From Bugula neritina (Eukaryota > Bryozoa > Gymnolaemata > Cheilostomatida > Bugulidae): a DNA stretch of 60,000 nucleotides. The DNA lies in contig OZ037772.1 in the NCBI GenBank assembly GCA_964035545.1, positions 8,144,889 through 8,204,888 of the forward strand, in the 5' to 3' direction. Under the pieces are notes generated by a model that was given only the letters and a program-made list of their open reading frames with translations, was not told the DNA's origin and did no database searches. Below, piece by piece: positions 10,529 to 46,600 of this stretch (the first letter of the stretch is position 1; every line of letters starts with the position of its first letter). The position numbers and the translations under genes were made by a program.

Positions 10529-13500
10529 ATGGTTCTTTCTGATACGCTATTAATTGTTGGCATATCAACATGTACAGCTCTTCTTGGAGAAGGTTAGACT
10601 TAGTGCTACTACTACTAGTAGTAGTAATACTAGTAGTACTACTACTACTGTACTAGTAGTAGAAGTAGTACTTGTACTAGTACTACTACTACAGTACTAG
10701 TACTATTAGTACTAGTACTAGGAGTAGTAGTAGTACTACTACTACTAGTACTAGTACTGAAGCTCAAGTTGAAGTTAAAATAAGAAGTACTACTACTACT
10801 ACTACTACTAGTACTACTACTAAATCATCACCTTAAGGTACTTAACCTACAGATCATGAAGCCTGTGCTTTTACTACTTACTGCTTTATAGTGTTGGGCC
10901 ACATATGACCACAATAAACTAGTAGTAGTAGTACTTCTTATTTTAACTTCAACTGACTGTGATGATGAATTATGATATCGATTGATGGTTCAGAGTTAAG
11001 TTATGAATAAAAAAACTAGGGTTGAGTCAATTCAAGCAATGTTGAAGTTATGTTGTGTTTATCTTTTATCAAATAGCATTTAATTTTAGTTTTAGCAATT
11101 GAACAATTTGAAGCTTTAATTTGAGTTGATTAATCAAACAGGCTAAGTCAACATTATAAAAACTGTTTGACCAAGTCATTAAGCACTTTAGTTGACATGA
11201 CTTGCAACTAGCTATGACTAAAATGTATCTTAGACTTAAATCTTTGAATAATTTCATAACTATGCTAAATGAATTATTTTCTATAGGTTTAACTTGGCTG
11301 CTAGTTTACAGAACTGAAAACTACCAGAGACTAAAGAATGAGGTGGAAAAGCAGACAAAAAAATGTAAGTCTACATATATAGTAAAAAAGCTCATGTAAG
11401 TTTATAGTCGTCATTCCTGTGAAAAACCCCTGATGGAAAGGTTTTGTTGAATCAGGCTAAGGGTTTATTCAGATGTGGCACAAGGGCAATTATGACTGGA
11501 TGCTCTTCTTAACATCACCAATGGCCTTTTTCGGGGCTCGAACCCGTGACTTTGTGCTTACTAGGCAAACGCTCTAACCCCTAGAGTCTAGACCACAGCT
11601 ACTCCCCACACATATAGTAACAATATATAGTAACAACTGCGCTTGAAATAACCAAGTTTCTGGCTAAATACGACTAAGTCCTCAAGTATATGTTCATTCA
11701 CAATGACATGTCTACATTCCAGGGAGCCCTTCGGTGACACATGAAACTTGAATGTCATGACTTGATAATGCTTCTTTATTTATGTATCGAATAAGTAAAA
11801 TGGAAACAAGAATATACTTTTTAAAAGTTTTCAGGTTTATGTGTCAGTTGCTCAATCATAGAAAATGATACTCAACCTGTCTATCTTTTATGTAAAATAT
11901 TGTATAAAATTTGGAGTTGTCAAACCTGTGGTTTATAAATCCTGAAGTATATAAATCCTGGGGTGTGTGTAGAGCGTAAGGTGTGCTGTTTTGTCTTTAC
12001 TTGCCAAGGCAAATGTATGTTTACTTCAAGTCATTATGATATTCAAAGACTACTGTATCTAATACGCAATTCAAGACTTACAGTATTTAATACACAACTC
12101 AAGGGTTACTATATCTCATACACAATTCAAGGGTTACTGTATTTAATACACAATTCAAGACTTAGCGTATTTAATACATTGTAGTATTTTTATTATTGTG
12201 TTCCCCTGTTGTTGTAGTAGAGAAGCAGAAGGCCACTATAAGTGATACTGGAAAAAGTGCAAAGAAGAAAATTGGTAAATTTATTTTACACCTTAGATTT
12301 AATTATTGTACTGTGTAGCAGTATATCTAAGAAACCATACACTACTAATAGCTAGTAGATTGTGAAGTAAAAAGAAAACTAGATTGTTCTTTAAGTCATA
12401 GTCGACTATTGAACAATAATTCTGACAAAATGGCTACTAAAGAAGCAACTTCCTTTTTAATTGAAGCGGCATACATGTCATAATATGGTAGCTTCTTATA
12501 CTGTAAGCTCCTCCCACTTATTGTACAATAAGTGGGAGGATATATAGATACATATCTATATAAATACTGTGTTTTATATGATAAATATTTACCCCAGTAA
12601 CTGATACACATTTTTATAGATACTCACACATTATTACAAATTTCGACTATGCAAATAAGTCATACCAAATCAAGCCATTCAGACAATAAATTCCACTTAG
12701 CCTAAGTTTTTTACCCATTATGGGCGATGTTACACTCTCCGCTGTTTTGTTACAGACAGGCAAGAAGAAAGACTAAAAAATGACAGCCGGGATCTTAACA
12801 TGACGAAGATGAAATCAATGTTTGCTATTAGTTTTGTGTTTATGGCATTGCTCAGCGTGTTTAACTCAATATTTGACGGGCGTGTCGTGGCAACTCTTCC
12901 ATTTGTTCCATTTTCTCTTCTGCAAAACCTCAGTCATCGAAACTTGGCAGGAAATGATTACACGGACTGTTCATTCATCTTCCTCTACATTCTGTGCACG
13001 ATGAGCATACGTCAGGTTAGTTACATATCTCCACGTTCTATTGTCTGTCTGTCCGTCTGTTCAGTGATGAGAGTGACTCTTGGCTTTCTACATAAGCCAG
13101 AGGTCAGTAGGTCATGCTGACTATATCTTCTTGTTAGTTTGAAAGGTCTACAAGGAGGTAGCTTTTCATCTCAGATTGCCTGGGTATGGGTATAGCCTTA
13201 AATGTTATTTCAACTTATATATACCATTTATATAATAGATAATTTATATAATGTATAGTTTATATAATATATAATTTATAATTTATTATATAATTTGTAT
13301 AATATATAATTTATATATTATATAATTCATATAATTTATATAATAGATAATTTATATAATATATAATTTATATAATATATAATTTATATAATAGATAATT
13401 TGTATAATAAATAATTTGTATAATATATAATTTATATAATAGATAATTTATATAATAGATAATTTATATAATATATAATTTATATAATATATAATTTATA

Positions 13501-13712
13501 TAATAGATAATTTATATAATATATAATATATAGCACCTGACTTCCTATTATCGTTTTTAATATATACATTCTATTCAGTTTAATGGTGGTAGCATGCCAA
13601 TGATTTGATGTTTCCTTTATTTCAGAATATACAGAAATTATTGGGATTTGCTCCATCTCGTGCTACTGCTGGACAAAACTCTTTCTTTCCCACTCCTCCT
13701 GAGTACAAATAG
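10529..13712 (+). CDS. TMCO1: TMCO1, ER calcium load-activated channel, five exons
   Basis: TMCO1 is an ER multipass membrane protein of the Get1/Oxa1/EMC3 superfamily. It forms a calcium leak channel and is part of the ribosome-associated multipass translocon. Exons are 10529-10592, 11287-11364, 12218-12274, 12756-13015 and 13626-13712, with all phases consistent: 546 nt, 181 residues against 188 for the common human form. Recognisable blocks are EGLTWLLVYRTENYQRLKNE after the first membrane segment, a basic Lys-rich coiled-coil (residues ~35-70), and the near-invariant FNSIFDGRVVA, LSHRNLAGND and DCSFIFLYILCTMSIRQ. It ends NIQKLLGFAPSRATAGQNS...PPEYK. Start chosen at the first ATG (MVLSDTLLIVGISTCTALL), which gives the expected N-terminal membrane segment. 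Introns contain trinucleotide palindromes, a SINE and AT-rich minisatellites. Confidence 0.97.
10603..10822. repeat. TACTAG-type trinucleotide repeats in TMCO1 intron 1
   Basis: Long runs of agtagtagt, actactact and ctagtactag mix both orientations. Long self-complementary stretches lie immediately after the exon 1 donor (10592). A further short run is at 10919-10940. Confidence 0.85.
11391..11607 (-). mobile_element. tRNA-derived SINE, near full length
   Basis: On the minus strand it starts with a tRNA-like head: a box A of the type tggtctagaggttagagcg, an anticodon-arm-like ttgcctagtaagca, and box B gggttcgagcccc. The body ends in ...ataaacttacatgag. The copy lies 27 bp after the TMCO1 exon 2 donor. 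Family members are at 2853, 21283, 24189 and 58339. Confidence 0.85.
12040..12181. repeat. ~31-bp tandem repeat before TMCO1 exon 3
   Basis: About four copies of a unit like tatttaatacacaattcaag, ending shortly before the exon 3 acceptor (12217). Confidence 0.75.
13205..13530. repeat. AT-only minisatellite in TMCO1 intron 4
   Basis: Units of atataatttatataatagat (about 18-20 bp) occupy most of the middle of the intron between exons 4 and 5. Confidence 0.9.
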
Positions 13713-14172
13713 AACTCAGCTTGGAACATGTTGAATTTATTAGTGAAATAAGATATATTTGTAAAAAATAGTCAGTATAGTTTGATCAATTTTAATTATT
13801 TCTGTTTGTACAATTGTATTTGCATAAAATAGCATTTTTGTGTCTATTAATTTTCATTTTTCTGTAATATAAGTGATTTTTACTATTGCCTGTTAACAAT
13901 TGTTAATATAAATATAATGCTTTGCAACATGCCACACACCAATAATGTGCGTTTTGTGGTAATTTTGACACTAATTAGAAGTTATTATACCTCAACTTGG
14001 TGTGTCTCGAGAGAACATAACTCAACAACGCTTATGTTCTCAACCGGAAGCAATATGACAGGATATAAGTAAGTCACATGATATCAACAAAGTGCAAAGA
14101 AGTGACTTGCTATTGGAAGTGTCATCAATAGAGGTGCTAAGTAAGGCATTATTCCTTTATTTTGAATTTAAA
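13713..14172. other. Spacer between TMCO1 and V-ATPase G genes
   Basis: 460 bp containing the TMCO1 3' UTR and the V-ATPase G promoter/5' UTR. No consensus AATAAA was found here, only AT-rich near matches. An imperfect inverted motif is visible at 14008-14045 (gagaacataa ... ttatgttctc). Confidence 0.55.
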
Positions 14173-15928
14173 ATGGCAAGTAACAGTCAAGGAATACAGC
14201 AATTGCTTGCAGCGGAAAAGGCTGCTGCTGAAAAAGTAGGAGCTGCTAGAAAAGGTGTGTTGATCCATGTAATTTAAGAAATATCAAATAGGCAGTGTGA
14301 GTCACTGAGTGTCACACTCACTGTTAGACTCAGACTGAGAGTGAGTGCGAGTGCGAGACTGACTCTGAGAGTGAGTGTGATCCAAATTAAAGCTTCAACT
14401 GAATATGGTGATGTTTGATTGTTTCTTTTGGCGTTAGTCGTTAACCTTACTGTTGAGAATGATATTAAAGAAAAGTTAGGTAAGATTAAAAGTGATTAGC
14501 CTTAGCCTTAGATTAAAAGTGATAAACAAAGTACAATATTTATTAAAATTGATTTTTATTTTATGGTAAAACTAAAAAACCGATTCATTGTAATTGTGTT
14601 GCCCTTGCTGGTTATAACATTTAATTTCATTATGATAATCATATTTGTCATTTGTTAAACTTAACGTTATCGGTTGATATTTACTTGATACTTGTCATTG
14701 ATATTTATATTCATATTGTTAATATTTTTATCGGCGTAAAATCATATTCATAATCATAATGATTATAGGTGATAGTAATTTGAAACATACTAATAGTAAT
14801 TTCATATTGCATAGCTTCTCTATTTCAGATTGATCGTTAAATTTACTCCTTAAATTATAATTTCTTACTGGCATAAGCCATTTTATAACAATACCATCCA
14901 TATCATCGTGTTTTTTCACAATCTAGCAAGTAATGCATTAAAAAGTTTAAAGAATGTTGCACCAGTAGCCTCTATCAGACCTATTAGCAGTAATGGGCGA
15001 CATAATTTTAATGATATGATCATTTTGATTTTTAAATATGTTTTTTTTGGAATCAGGTAGATATGATTATGTGTAAAAATTATAAAATATTTTTTTTTTC
15101 AAACGCAGTTTGTCTATAAATGTCAGATTTTTTTAATAAAATCCTTTGACCAAGCTGACTATTGTTAGTGTACTATTATATAGACTATTATAATTACGTG
15201 GATCTTGTTTATTAGTATAAAGGTCTTCTTAATTACCATTATCAATGTAGAGTTCACTTTGATTAATAATATCAATATATTATTCTGTCCAAAAGGAAAG
15301 GCACGAAGACTTAAACAAGCCAAAGAAGAGGCACAGGCTGAAATAGATGCTTACAGGAAAGAAAGGGAAACCAATTTTAAGAAATATGAAAACCAGGTGC
15401 CTGTACATTATGTTAATAAAAATATCTTTTCAGTGCTTGAAATGTAGTTAAATTGTAATATAATAATTTCGACACTTGTCACTCTACGTGGCATAAGTGC
15501 TTGCTAGTGTAACCGACACATGTCGCTCTGTGAGTGTAAATGCTTGCTAGAATGACAGATGACACGCGTCACTCTGTTTTGAACAGGTGCTTACTATTAT
15601 AGCTGGCACATGTCACTATGTTATACAGACACTTGGTAGTATAGATGACACATGTCGTTCTGTTCTTTACAGACACTTGGTAATATAGCTGGCCCATGTC
15701 TTTCTATGTTGTACAGGTACTTGGTAATATAGATGACACATTTCATTCTATGTTGTACAGGTACTTGGTAGTAAGGATGATATGGCTATAAGCATTGATA
15801 AAGAAACAGCACAGCAGATTGTAAATATTGGCCACAGAGTGAATGAGAAACGGGAGGAGGCTTTGCAAAGGCTACTAGATGTTGTATATAATATAGAGGG
15901 TGCTGTGCATACGAACCTACAAGTGTGA
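14173..15928 (+). CDS. ATP6V1G: V-type proton ATPase subunit G, three exons
   Basis: Subunit G pairs with subunit E to form the peripheral stalk of the V1 sector of the vacuolar proton pump. Exons are 14173-14254, 15296-15396 and 15761-15928, with consistent phases: 351 nt, 116 residues against 118 in human. The N-terminus MASNSQGIQQLLAAEKAAAE and the block RRLKQAKEEAQAEI are near identical to animal subunit G. The remainder is a charged helix, as expected for the stalk. The exon 3 acceptor is embedded in a 44-bp tandem array (see 15498-15770). The protein ends GAVHTNLQV. Confidence 0.97.
15498..15770. repeat. 44-bp tandem array that includes the exon 3 acceptor of the V-ATPase G gene
   Basis: The acceptor-like block acag followed by (gt/ac)acttggta occurs at 15583 (diverged), 15625, 15669, 15713 and 15757. 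Spacings are 42, 44, 44 and 44 bp. The last copy is the real exon 3 junction (exon starts 15761, encoding Val-Leu-Gly). Degenerate units extend left to about 15498. Confidence 0.9.
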
Positions 15929-18900
15929 GTATACATGTGACCTAAGGCTACAATTGTAAAACTAATTCTCCATTCTTACAGTTTAAAAAAACTTGGATTA
16001 TCCGGCGGCCTTTATTCTATCTAGTTGTCTCTTCACTTGATTTACTTTTGCTCTTGGACATTGTCTAAGCCAGTAGCAAGTCGTGCATTTTTATTTTCTC
16101 CATAATTGATTTGTTTAATTATCAAATATGTTATATATATATTTATTATAAGATAAAACCTTAAATTTTAAATTTACTTATAATTTTAGGGATCAAAAAT
16201 ATTCTTTTTCCTATCATCCAATATGTTTTATTACACCATAATTTCATTCTAGACCAGATAATTGTATATTCTACGACATTTTTTGGTTTTTAAATTTGTT
16301 TTTCCTTTTAGAAATGGCGTATGAGGAGTCTTTCACCATACAACGAGTGTTAGCCAACTGTCGGCATTTGATTGGACTACAATTCGTAGGCATTTTCATG
16401 ACTTGCCAATAGTCAAAGAGCCCACCATACATTTCGATCAATGTTGCAATAATGTTGTCTTATTTACTATATATTATATTTACATATTTTCTTGTTTATA
16501 ACAATAAAAATATTTTACTAGTATAAAGCTAAAATTAGTTGTTTTATTGCAGCATAGCTTAGAATTATAAGGTTTTTTATTTTAATTCCTCTAACATCAA
16601 AACAGTTTCACAGCAATTTAAATTCACAAATTTTTTAGTAATAAGACCGGTAATAAATAAAAAAGTAATGATTAGGCTGAAACTATAATAATGAAGCTAA
16701 TTTTAGACTGTCTGTTAGCTTTGCCTTTAAATCGAGTCTCAAGTTTAAAATAAGTTTGTGTGAGTTGGATTGTAATTTGACTGATTCAACTAGTAATGAA
16801 TTTGAGGCAAATAGCCCAACTTTGCAGTTATCTTCTCTCAGTAATTGAAGATGTCAGGAGCACACAATTCTGAATGTATTGTTGCTCGACTGCTTTCTGT
16901 CCGGCTGCACTACCGCGTGACCACATTTCGTACTCTTCTGCCAGTTGTGGTGATGTGCTTTCATGGTGCAAGTTTGTAAATTATCTCTCTCGGCTTGATA
17001 TCAAGTTTCTGGAGCAGCGAAATGCTATCCTGGTTTTTTAACGTCGAATAGTTTTCCTGCAGAGAAACCACTTCTGACATGATTAGTGAACTGCGTGAGC
17101 CTGAAGATATTATTGGCATGCCAATCAGTATCACTCACATTGATATTGTCATTGTGATTAAGTTTAAAGTCTTGCAGGTAGCACTTTTCTTAACACTGTC
17201 AGTGCTGTGTGTAAGCTGTTATCTACTGCTGAATGAACTAGTAGGTTCTAAACAAAAAAAAGGCTGGATTATGGAATTCCTCACAAGGTGAGAACTATTA
17301 GCATAAATTGAAATAATATTGCTATAATGTTACAATAAGTGAATAACTTTATTTCTAGTTGAAATAACTAGCAAAATGAAAATGTAAACACAACTATAAC
17401 TGGCTGTTTACTGTCAAATGTCGGGTGATGCTGCAAATCTGACTGGTATCATGGCAACTTTAGTTACCCTACATATAAACATGTTTTAGTAAAAGTAATT
17501 AAAACTTCAACACCTTTATTAATTATTGAATTAATAAAATTTTAGTAGAGAGTCATCATAATTATTGTCAATGTAATTAAAACAATCATATTTACTATCG
17601 TTTTCTCTGTGGAGTTGATTATATATAGTATAGTATTATATATGTAGCATATTCTAACTTCATTTTGGTGCACATTTATAGAATAACTTGCACGGAACAA
17701 TAAAAATTGTATTTAATTTCTGCTATTCATTGTAGCTGTGAATGTAAAATGAGCGGTCAAGTTTACTACCAATTGTTTGCTTTTTGTAGTCAGCTGTTGG
17801 TGCATTAGCAACTAGCAAAGAGTTTTACTTAATCTAGCATAGTAAACCAAGTAAGCAAAGGTACATATGTGCAAATAGTATTACATTTGCAACAATTCTA
17901 AAAGCCCCAGTGTTTTTAATTTTTCGACTTCTATTTATTTATCTGTTCAGTACATTTTTCAAAACATAACAGATAACTTGTAAATTTTTTGAAGTAAATG
18001 TAAAATTGCATTAAAAACTCTCTTTTAGGTAAAATTATTTATCAATTTTAGAATGTCTTGCTTGTTTCTATGAAATTTATGATTTGTTGAAGATTACTGG
18101 CAGATACTTAGTTGACAGCTGATTTCAGGAGGCTGTTTATTTTGAATATTAAATGTTTACATATAAAAAAAGTTGAAGATAGGTCAGGCAAAGTGATTTG
18201 TTTCAACACTAGGTGCTGAAAATTATTTGAAATAGAATTCTAAAAAGGGAATTAAACCTGATAAATACTACAGTTAATATATAAATGTTATTATATAACA
18301 GCTGCAGCTGGGCCATGCTGTTGTGTTGCATCTGTTGTTGCTTTGTTTTCTTTTTTCCCACTCAGCTAATTCTTATTCCAGTATCCCAATATGCAACATC
18401 TTTAATGCTAACTTGGCATTTTTAGCTCACAGTCTATACTCTATGATCTATACGATGAAAGTGAATAAACCATTAAAGCCTGCAACAGAGTTGGAAAAAA
18501 TCGGGGTTAAGAACTTCACAGTTGTTCAGCAATTACAAGACAGTGGAGGCTATAATTGATGTTAGGCAGTTACAGCACAACACAAACTTTAATCACATTG
18601 TAAACTACCTTAGTGCCATCTCAATGACTTCCTTTACCAAACAGCAGCCAAATATGGTTAGCCAATCAGAGATTATAGATTTGCTTGACATATTACTAGC
18701 AATGTCTGGCATCGGTATCTTCAATCAATGGGTCTGTAGGCAATGCTGTCTTCGTCTAGCCAGATCTATGTATGAAACAATTCTCCATTGACAAGTCTAT
18801 AATTATTGTTTTATTAAAAGTTATATATACTATCATAAACACAAAAAATTTCTGTCAACAATGCTTATTTCAATTGCATTCATTAGTTTTTCTTCAAACA

Positions 18901-19057
18901 GTGTATTGTTGTGCATGCCACCCTACCACAGCCTCTACTGATTAAAGGGGTATACGACCACTAGGATTATACTGAAGACATCAGGGTGTTGCAAAAGGAC
19001 TACTAACTACTAATATTCAGATGTGGTGTGAATGAGAAAGATGGAGTTCTAGAACAT
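15929..19057. other. Region without a supported gene
   Basis: A candidate AATAAA at 16503-16508 could end V-ATPase G transcripts. On the minus strand two short open stretches in different frames (17080-16961 and about 16969-16828) read like hydrophilic protein, but they are broken by a frameshift and unrecognised. Plus-strand ORFs at 18323-18559 and 18522-18791 show no family resemblance. I call no gene here. Confidence 0.5.
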
Positions 19058-42282
<23,225 letters not shown>

Positions 42283-42478
42283 GGTGAGCGGACAACTCCT
42301 GTGTTTTGTCAGTTTCGTTAGTTACAGCTGTAAAACTGTAATTGAGATTAGTTACCACTTTTATAACGTTATATTTTAAAGGTTGGCGGAACTACCGAAG
42401 AATTTTTTAGGAGTTATCTTATCTGAATGCCAAGCATAAAGAGGAAAGTTTCAATTGTAATTTATTTTTGATGATTCA

Positions 42479-42484
42479 AATAAA
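42479..42484 (+). promoter_or_regulatory. Candidate polyadenylation signal of the large gene
   Basis: AATAAA about 200 bp after the stop codon (42280-42282). Confidence 0.6.
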
Positions 42485-43628
42485 GTTTTGAACCATAAAT
42501 CACGCTCAGTTTTGCAACTTCTTGAAAAGTAACAATATAAATTGTAGCTAAAGTTGGGTTAATTAAGTATTTAAAAATATATTTTAAAAAAACTTTTGGT
42601 TTTTCATGAAATAGGATTGTTCTCGACAAAGTTTTGTATAGTTTCATAAAATCAACTTAAGTTTTTCTGAAAAATTCAAACTTAGCATCTACCGCTTGTC
42701 AAAGTTTATCAAAGTTTTGGAAAAGGTTTTGAAAATGCACAACCCTTACCACAAACACCGGATATTGAATTTGTTGGTCTACAACCTTTGTCCAACATTA
42801 CATATCGAAGTGATTTCAATAGACCAGTAATATTCAGTATCCCTCTAAATTAGAGTAAATTCGTTTTGACACTGTAAAATATCTTCAAAAAATATGTAAG
42901 AAACTCACCACGCAAATAGAGAATACAACTCTTGAATTTCAGAATCGTTTGTTTGAATGCTGAAAAAAAAGGTTGTTGAGTTGATAGAAATTGTTTTTAT
43001 TTTTCAACTTTGTGAATACATGAAACGTATACTAAAGAAATGAGAGGGGAAGTCTTTTAAATATAAAAGTTAAAAGCTGTATACTATATTGAGGAAGCAA
43101 CTCCCGCGCATTTGAAAAGGGCTATGTACAGGCAAAATATGCAACAAAGAGTTGGAGTCGTCTACTATGTAGACTCAATAAACTATATAATATGCTATTC
43201 TTACAGCGCAGATTGCTAGTACTTGGTACATTAAAATTCAAAGTATAAAATTATTAAATATGTAGACTAAATAATAACAAGCATGCATAAAACTATTATT
43301 TAGCTGCAGAGTAAACTTTATCATTGCCTTAGGCCATCAGAGTAAAACATTAGGAATTGTCCACCCTATTACAATCGCATCAAAGTCCCATAGCACTTGA
43401 ATGCAAATTACAAGTTATCTTGGTCGAACACCAAATTCAATAATGAAATCAACTGGTCTGTTAATCAAATGCTGAATCTGAAAGCTTCAACTTCATTGGT
43501 TGATTTAATATCATTGAATGATAGAAGGATATTATTTGCGTTACTGCCAGTTTCTAAGGGTCACATGATTTGTGTCATGTGACGGCCTATTTCATCACAG
43601 ATATATACAGGGGGAGAGAGGGGCTGGT

Positions 43629-46600
43629 TCAGGACGTCCCCAACAGGCCGTTGTACCAGGTGGCTATGTCAACTTCAGTGCTCTTGTAGTGCTGCACAAA
43701 TGGATGATCCTGGGAAAAGAGTTACAGAAACTTTAAGATGCTGTTCAGTTGTATTTGGATAACAGTAAAAAGCTATAAAAACATGAATAAAATTGGATAG
43801 TCGTAGACGGATTAGAGTGTTATAATTGATATTATTGTTACTGTTACTTATTTACAATCAATTTGATTGAATTATCAGAAACGAGGATAACTCCTAATCA
43901 ATTGCATTTTAGACACTGAATTAACTTATTGGAAATCAGGAAAACTGTCCCGGAAAGATAATAATTTCAATTAGAGTTTCTTTCCAATCTTGACACAACT
44001 ACCATTAATGTATCAGGAAGTCCATTCCAATGTAAAAGCATTCTATCAAAATGTAAAATAAGGTTTTATTCTTTGAGACAAAAGTGTAAGTATTTATATT
44101 GTTACTTGTTAAATTTACAATCAATTGGATTAATTCATTAGAAGTTAGAAAAACATTACCAGGAAGTCAATTTATATGTTTTGACCTGTAGACTAGGAAT
44201 TTTATCAAAATATAGCCAAAGTTTTCATTATTTGAGAGAGAAGGTGTAAATATTAACAAGATTACTTGCCGTTAAATTCATAATAGATAGGATTAATTAG
44301 AAATCAGAAAAACTATTGTCTGGAAGACCATTTACATGATTTGACTAAGTATTTTATCAATATGTAGATTGAGTTTCCATCCATCAAGACAGAAATTGAT
44401 CTCTAGAAGAACATGTTCTATCCCAATTGATGTCTAGAGCTTACCAGCAACTTTTTATACTTGGGTCTCTCCTTGTAGTCCTTGGTGAGACATTGAGCAA
44501 TGAAGTGAGTGAAGTGGGGAGAGAACTGTTGGTCAGAGGGCAGTGTAGGGGGGTCGGAGGTCAACACGGAGGACAAAACTTCAAAGTCTGTCTCACAATT
44601 GTTGTATGGGAACTCTCCAGCAGCTAACTCTACCTGTGAATACATAACACTCAGACTACGTAGTATATACTACAATGTATAGCAGCTAACTCTACCTGCG
44701 AATACATCACACTCAGACTACATGGTATATACTACAATGTATAGCAGCTAACTGTACCTGCGAATACAACACACTCAGACTACATAGTATATACTACAAT
44801 GTATTGCAGCTACCTTTACCTGCGAATATATCACACTCAGACTACGTACCAGAGTTACACCGAGGCTCCACACGTCTGCACGAATATCGTAGTCTGGTTT
44901 GGAAGGATCCGGAGGCTGTATCCTTTCCGGGGCCATGTAACTACAAGGAACACAAGCTCAATATTATAGAATCATGTAACTACATGGAACATAGGCTAAA
45001 GAATATAGAACCATGTAACTACAAGGAACACAAGCTAAAGAATATAGAACCATGTAACTACAAGGAACACAAGCTAAAGAATATAGAACCTTGTAACTAC
45101 AAGGAACACAAGCTAAAGAATATAGAACTTTGTAACTACATGGAACACAGGCTAAAGAATATAGAACCATGTAACTACAAGGAACACCAGAGGTCATGAA
45201 ACAAAAAACAGTGAGCAGTAGAACAGAATTTCGTACACAACCTAATTTTAATACACTGAAGTCCCAACTCTACAAACCGCCTTTCACCGCACAAAAAGCT
45301 TACCCAGCACAGGCCGTGCCCGTTCTCGTCACCGCCTTTGAGTCCACCAATCTACCGCTGATACCAAAATCGCACAACTTTACCGAGCCGTCTGTGTCCA
45401 GGAGAATGTTGGAGGGTTTTACATCTCTGTGTATGACGCCGTGTTCTTCTTTCAGGTAGTTGAGTGCGTTTAGCACCTGCACCAATAACGAAATCAGTGC
45501 AATAGAAAAATAAATAGTTTACAGCAATATTAACCGATGGTGAAACTGAGAAAATACAAACATAAATAATCACGTTGATAAAATAAAACACTAAGAAAAC
45601 TATATAATGCCCAGGAAAGCAAACAGTTCAACAGCAAAATACTTTCAAAGAAAATTTAAAATTTTAGAATACATAAATCAACTAACTAAATACAAACTTC
45701 AATAATAATATAGTTCTACCAAAATATTACCTGGTACTTCAGGAAAAGATTGCGCCATCTTTAAAAGTTAAACATAACTTTTGCTAGCCTTTCACATTTA
45801 GTAAAAGTTTAACACGTACATATATTTAAAAATATATATATATTAAAATATATTAAAAATATACATAGATTTAATATCCTATTAGATAAGAAGCACTCAC
45901 CGCCACTGTAATCTTCCCGATAATTATTTCAGGAATTGATGATTTCGTTCTCTTCATTAATTTGTCGAGACATGTCGCCATCAGCTCCATACATATCCAC
46001 ACCTCACTCTGAAACACGGAGAAATTCATTTATAGACTCTCGGCACCACGGAATGTGGAACTGTTTTTCTCCAAGCAAGAGAAGACAATTGGAATTTCCA
46101 ATAAATTAGAGTCCAGCAATTTTAAGTATCAAACATATTGTATTTCTTGACACTGTTCGCGCAATCAACCGTGTTACTATTTACGAAGCTTTGGGTCCAA
46201 AAAACATGATGAGTCAGAATTATATGCTTTTTATACCATAGCAAATGACTGTAAATCACAGATCTTTCATTTAAAATACTGTGAAAAAACTACACAAATT
46301 AATTACATACTTCAGTGATAAAAATGCCGTAACAATGAACTATGTAGGGGCAGCTGTGACTCTTCAACACCGTTTCTAAGTCCATTATTATTCTTTTATT
46401 CTCTTCACGATTACCCGAACGCCTCATTTGCTACAAAACAGAAACTTAATTGTGAAGAAATCGTTCTTTCTCAAAAACATTTAAACTAGAAAAATTTCAT
46501 GAAATTAATAGAGATGACAAAAAAACTGTAGACCAGGCAGCAAAGCATTTGTCTGTGCCACACACATGGTTTAGGAAGTCACAAATTAATACGAAATTTG

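Noticed and set aside
16828-17080. Minus-strand coding-like stretches (MSEVVSLQENYSTLKNQDS and EEYEMWSRGSAAGQKAVEQQ)
   Set aside because: In different frames with a stop between, no splice sites joining them, and no family recognised. Possibly a decayed gene or transposon, but not supportable.
18323-18791. Plus ORF beginning MLHLLLLCFLFSHSANS, resembling a signal peptide, as a first exon of the large gene
   Set aside because: It does not join exon 2 at 20437 through a visible donor in phase 1. The 19058-19109 exon gives a signal peptide, a donor and the correct phase.
44804-45199. 131-codon plus ORF and 77-codon minus ORF with regular repeats
   Set aside because: Translations of the 39-bp junction array in MKK7 intron 6, not a separate gene.
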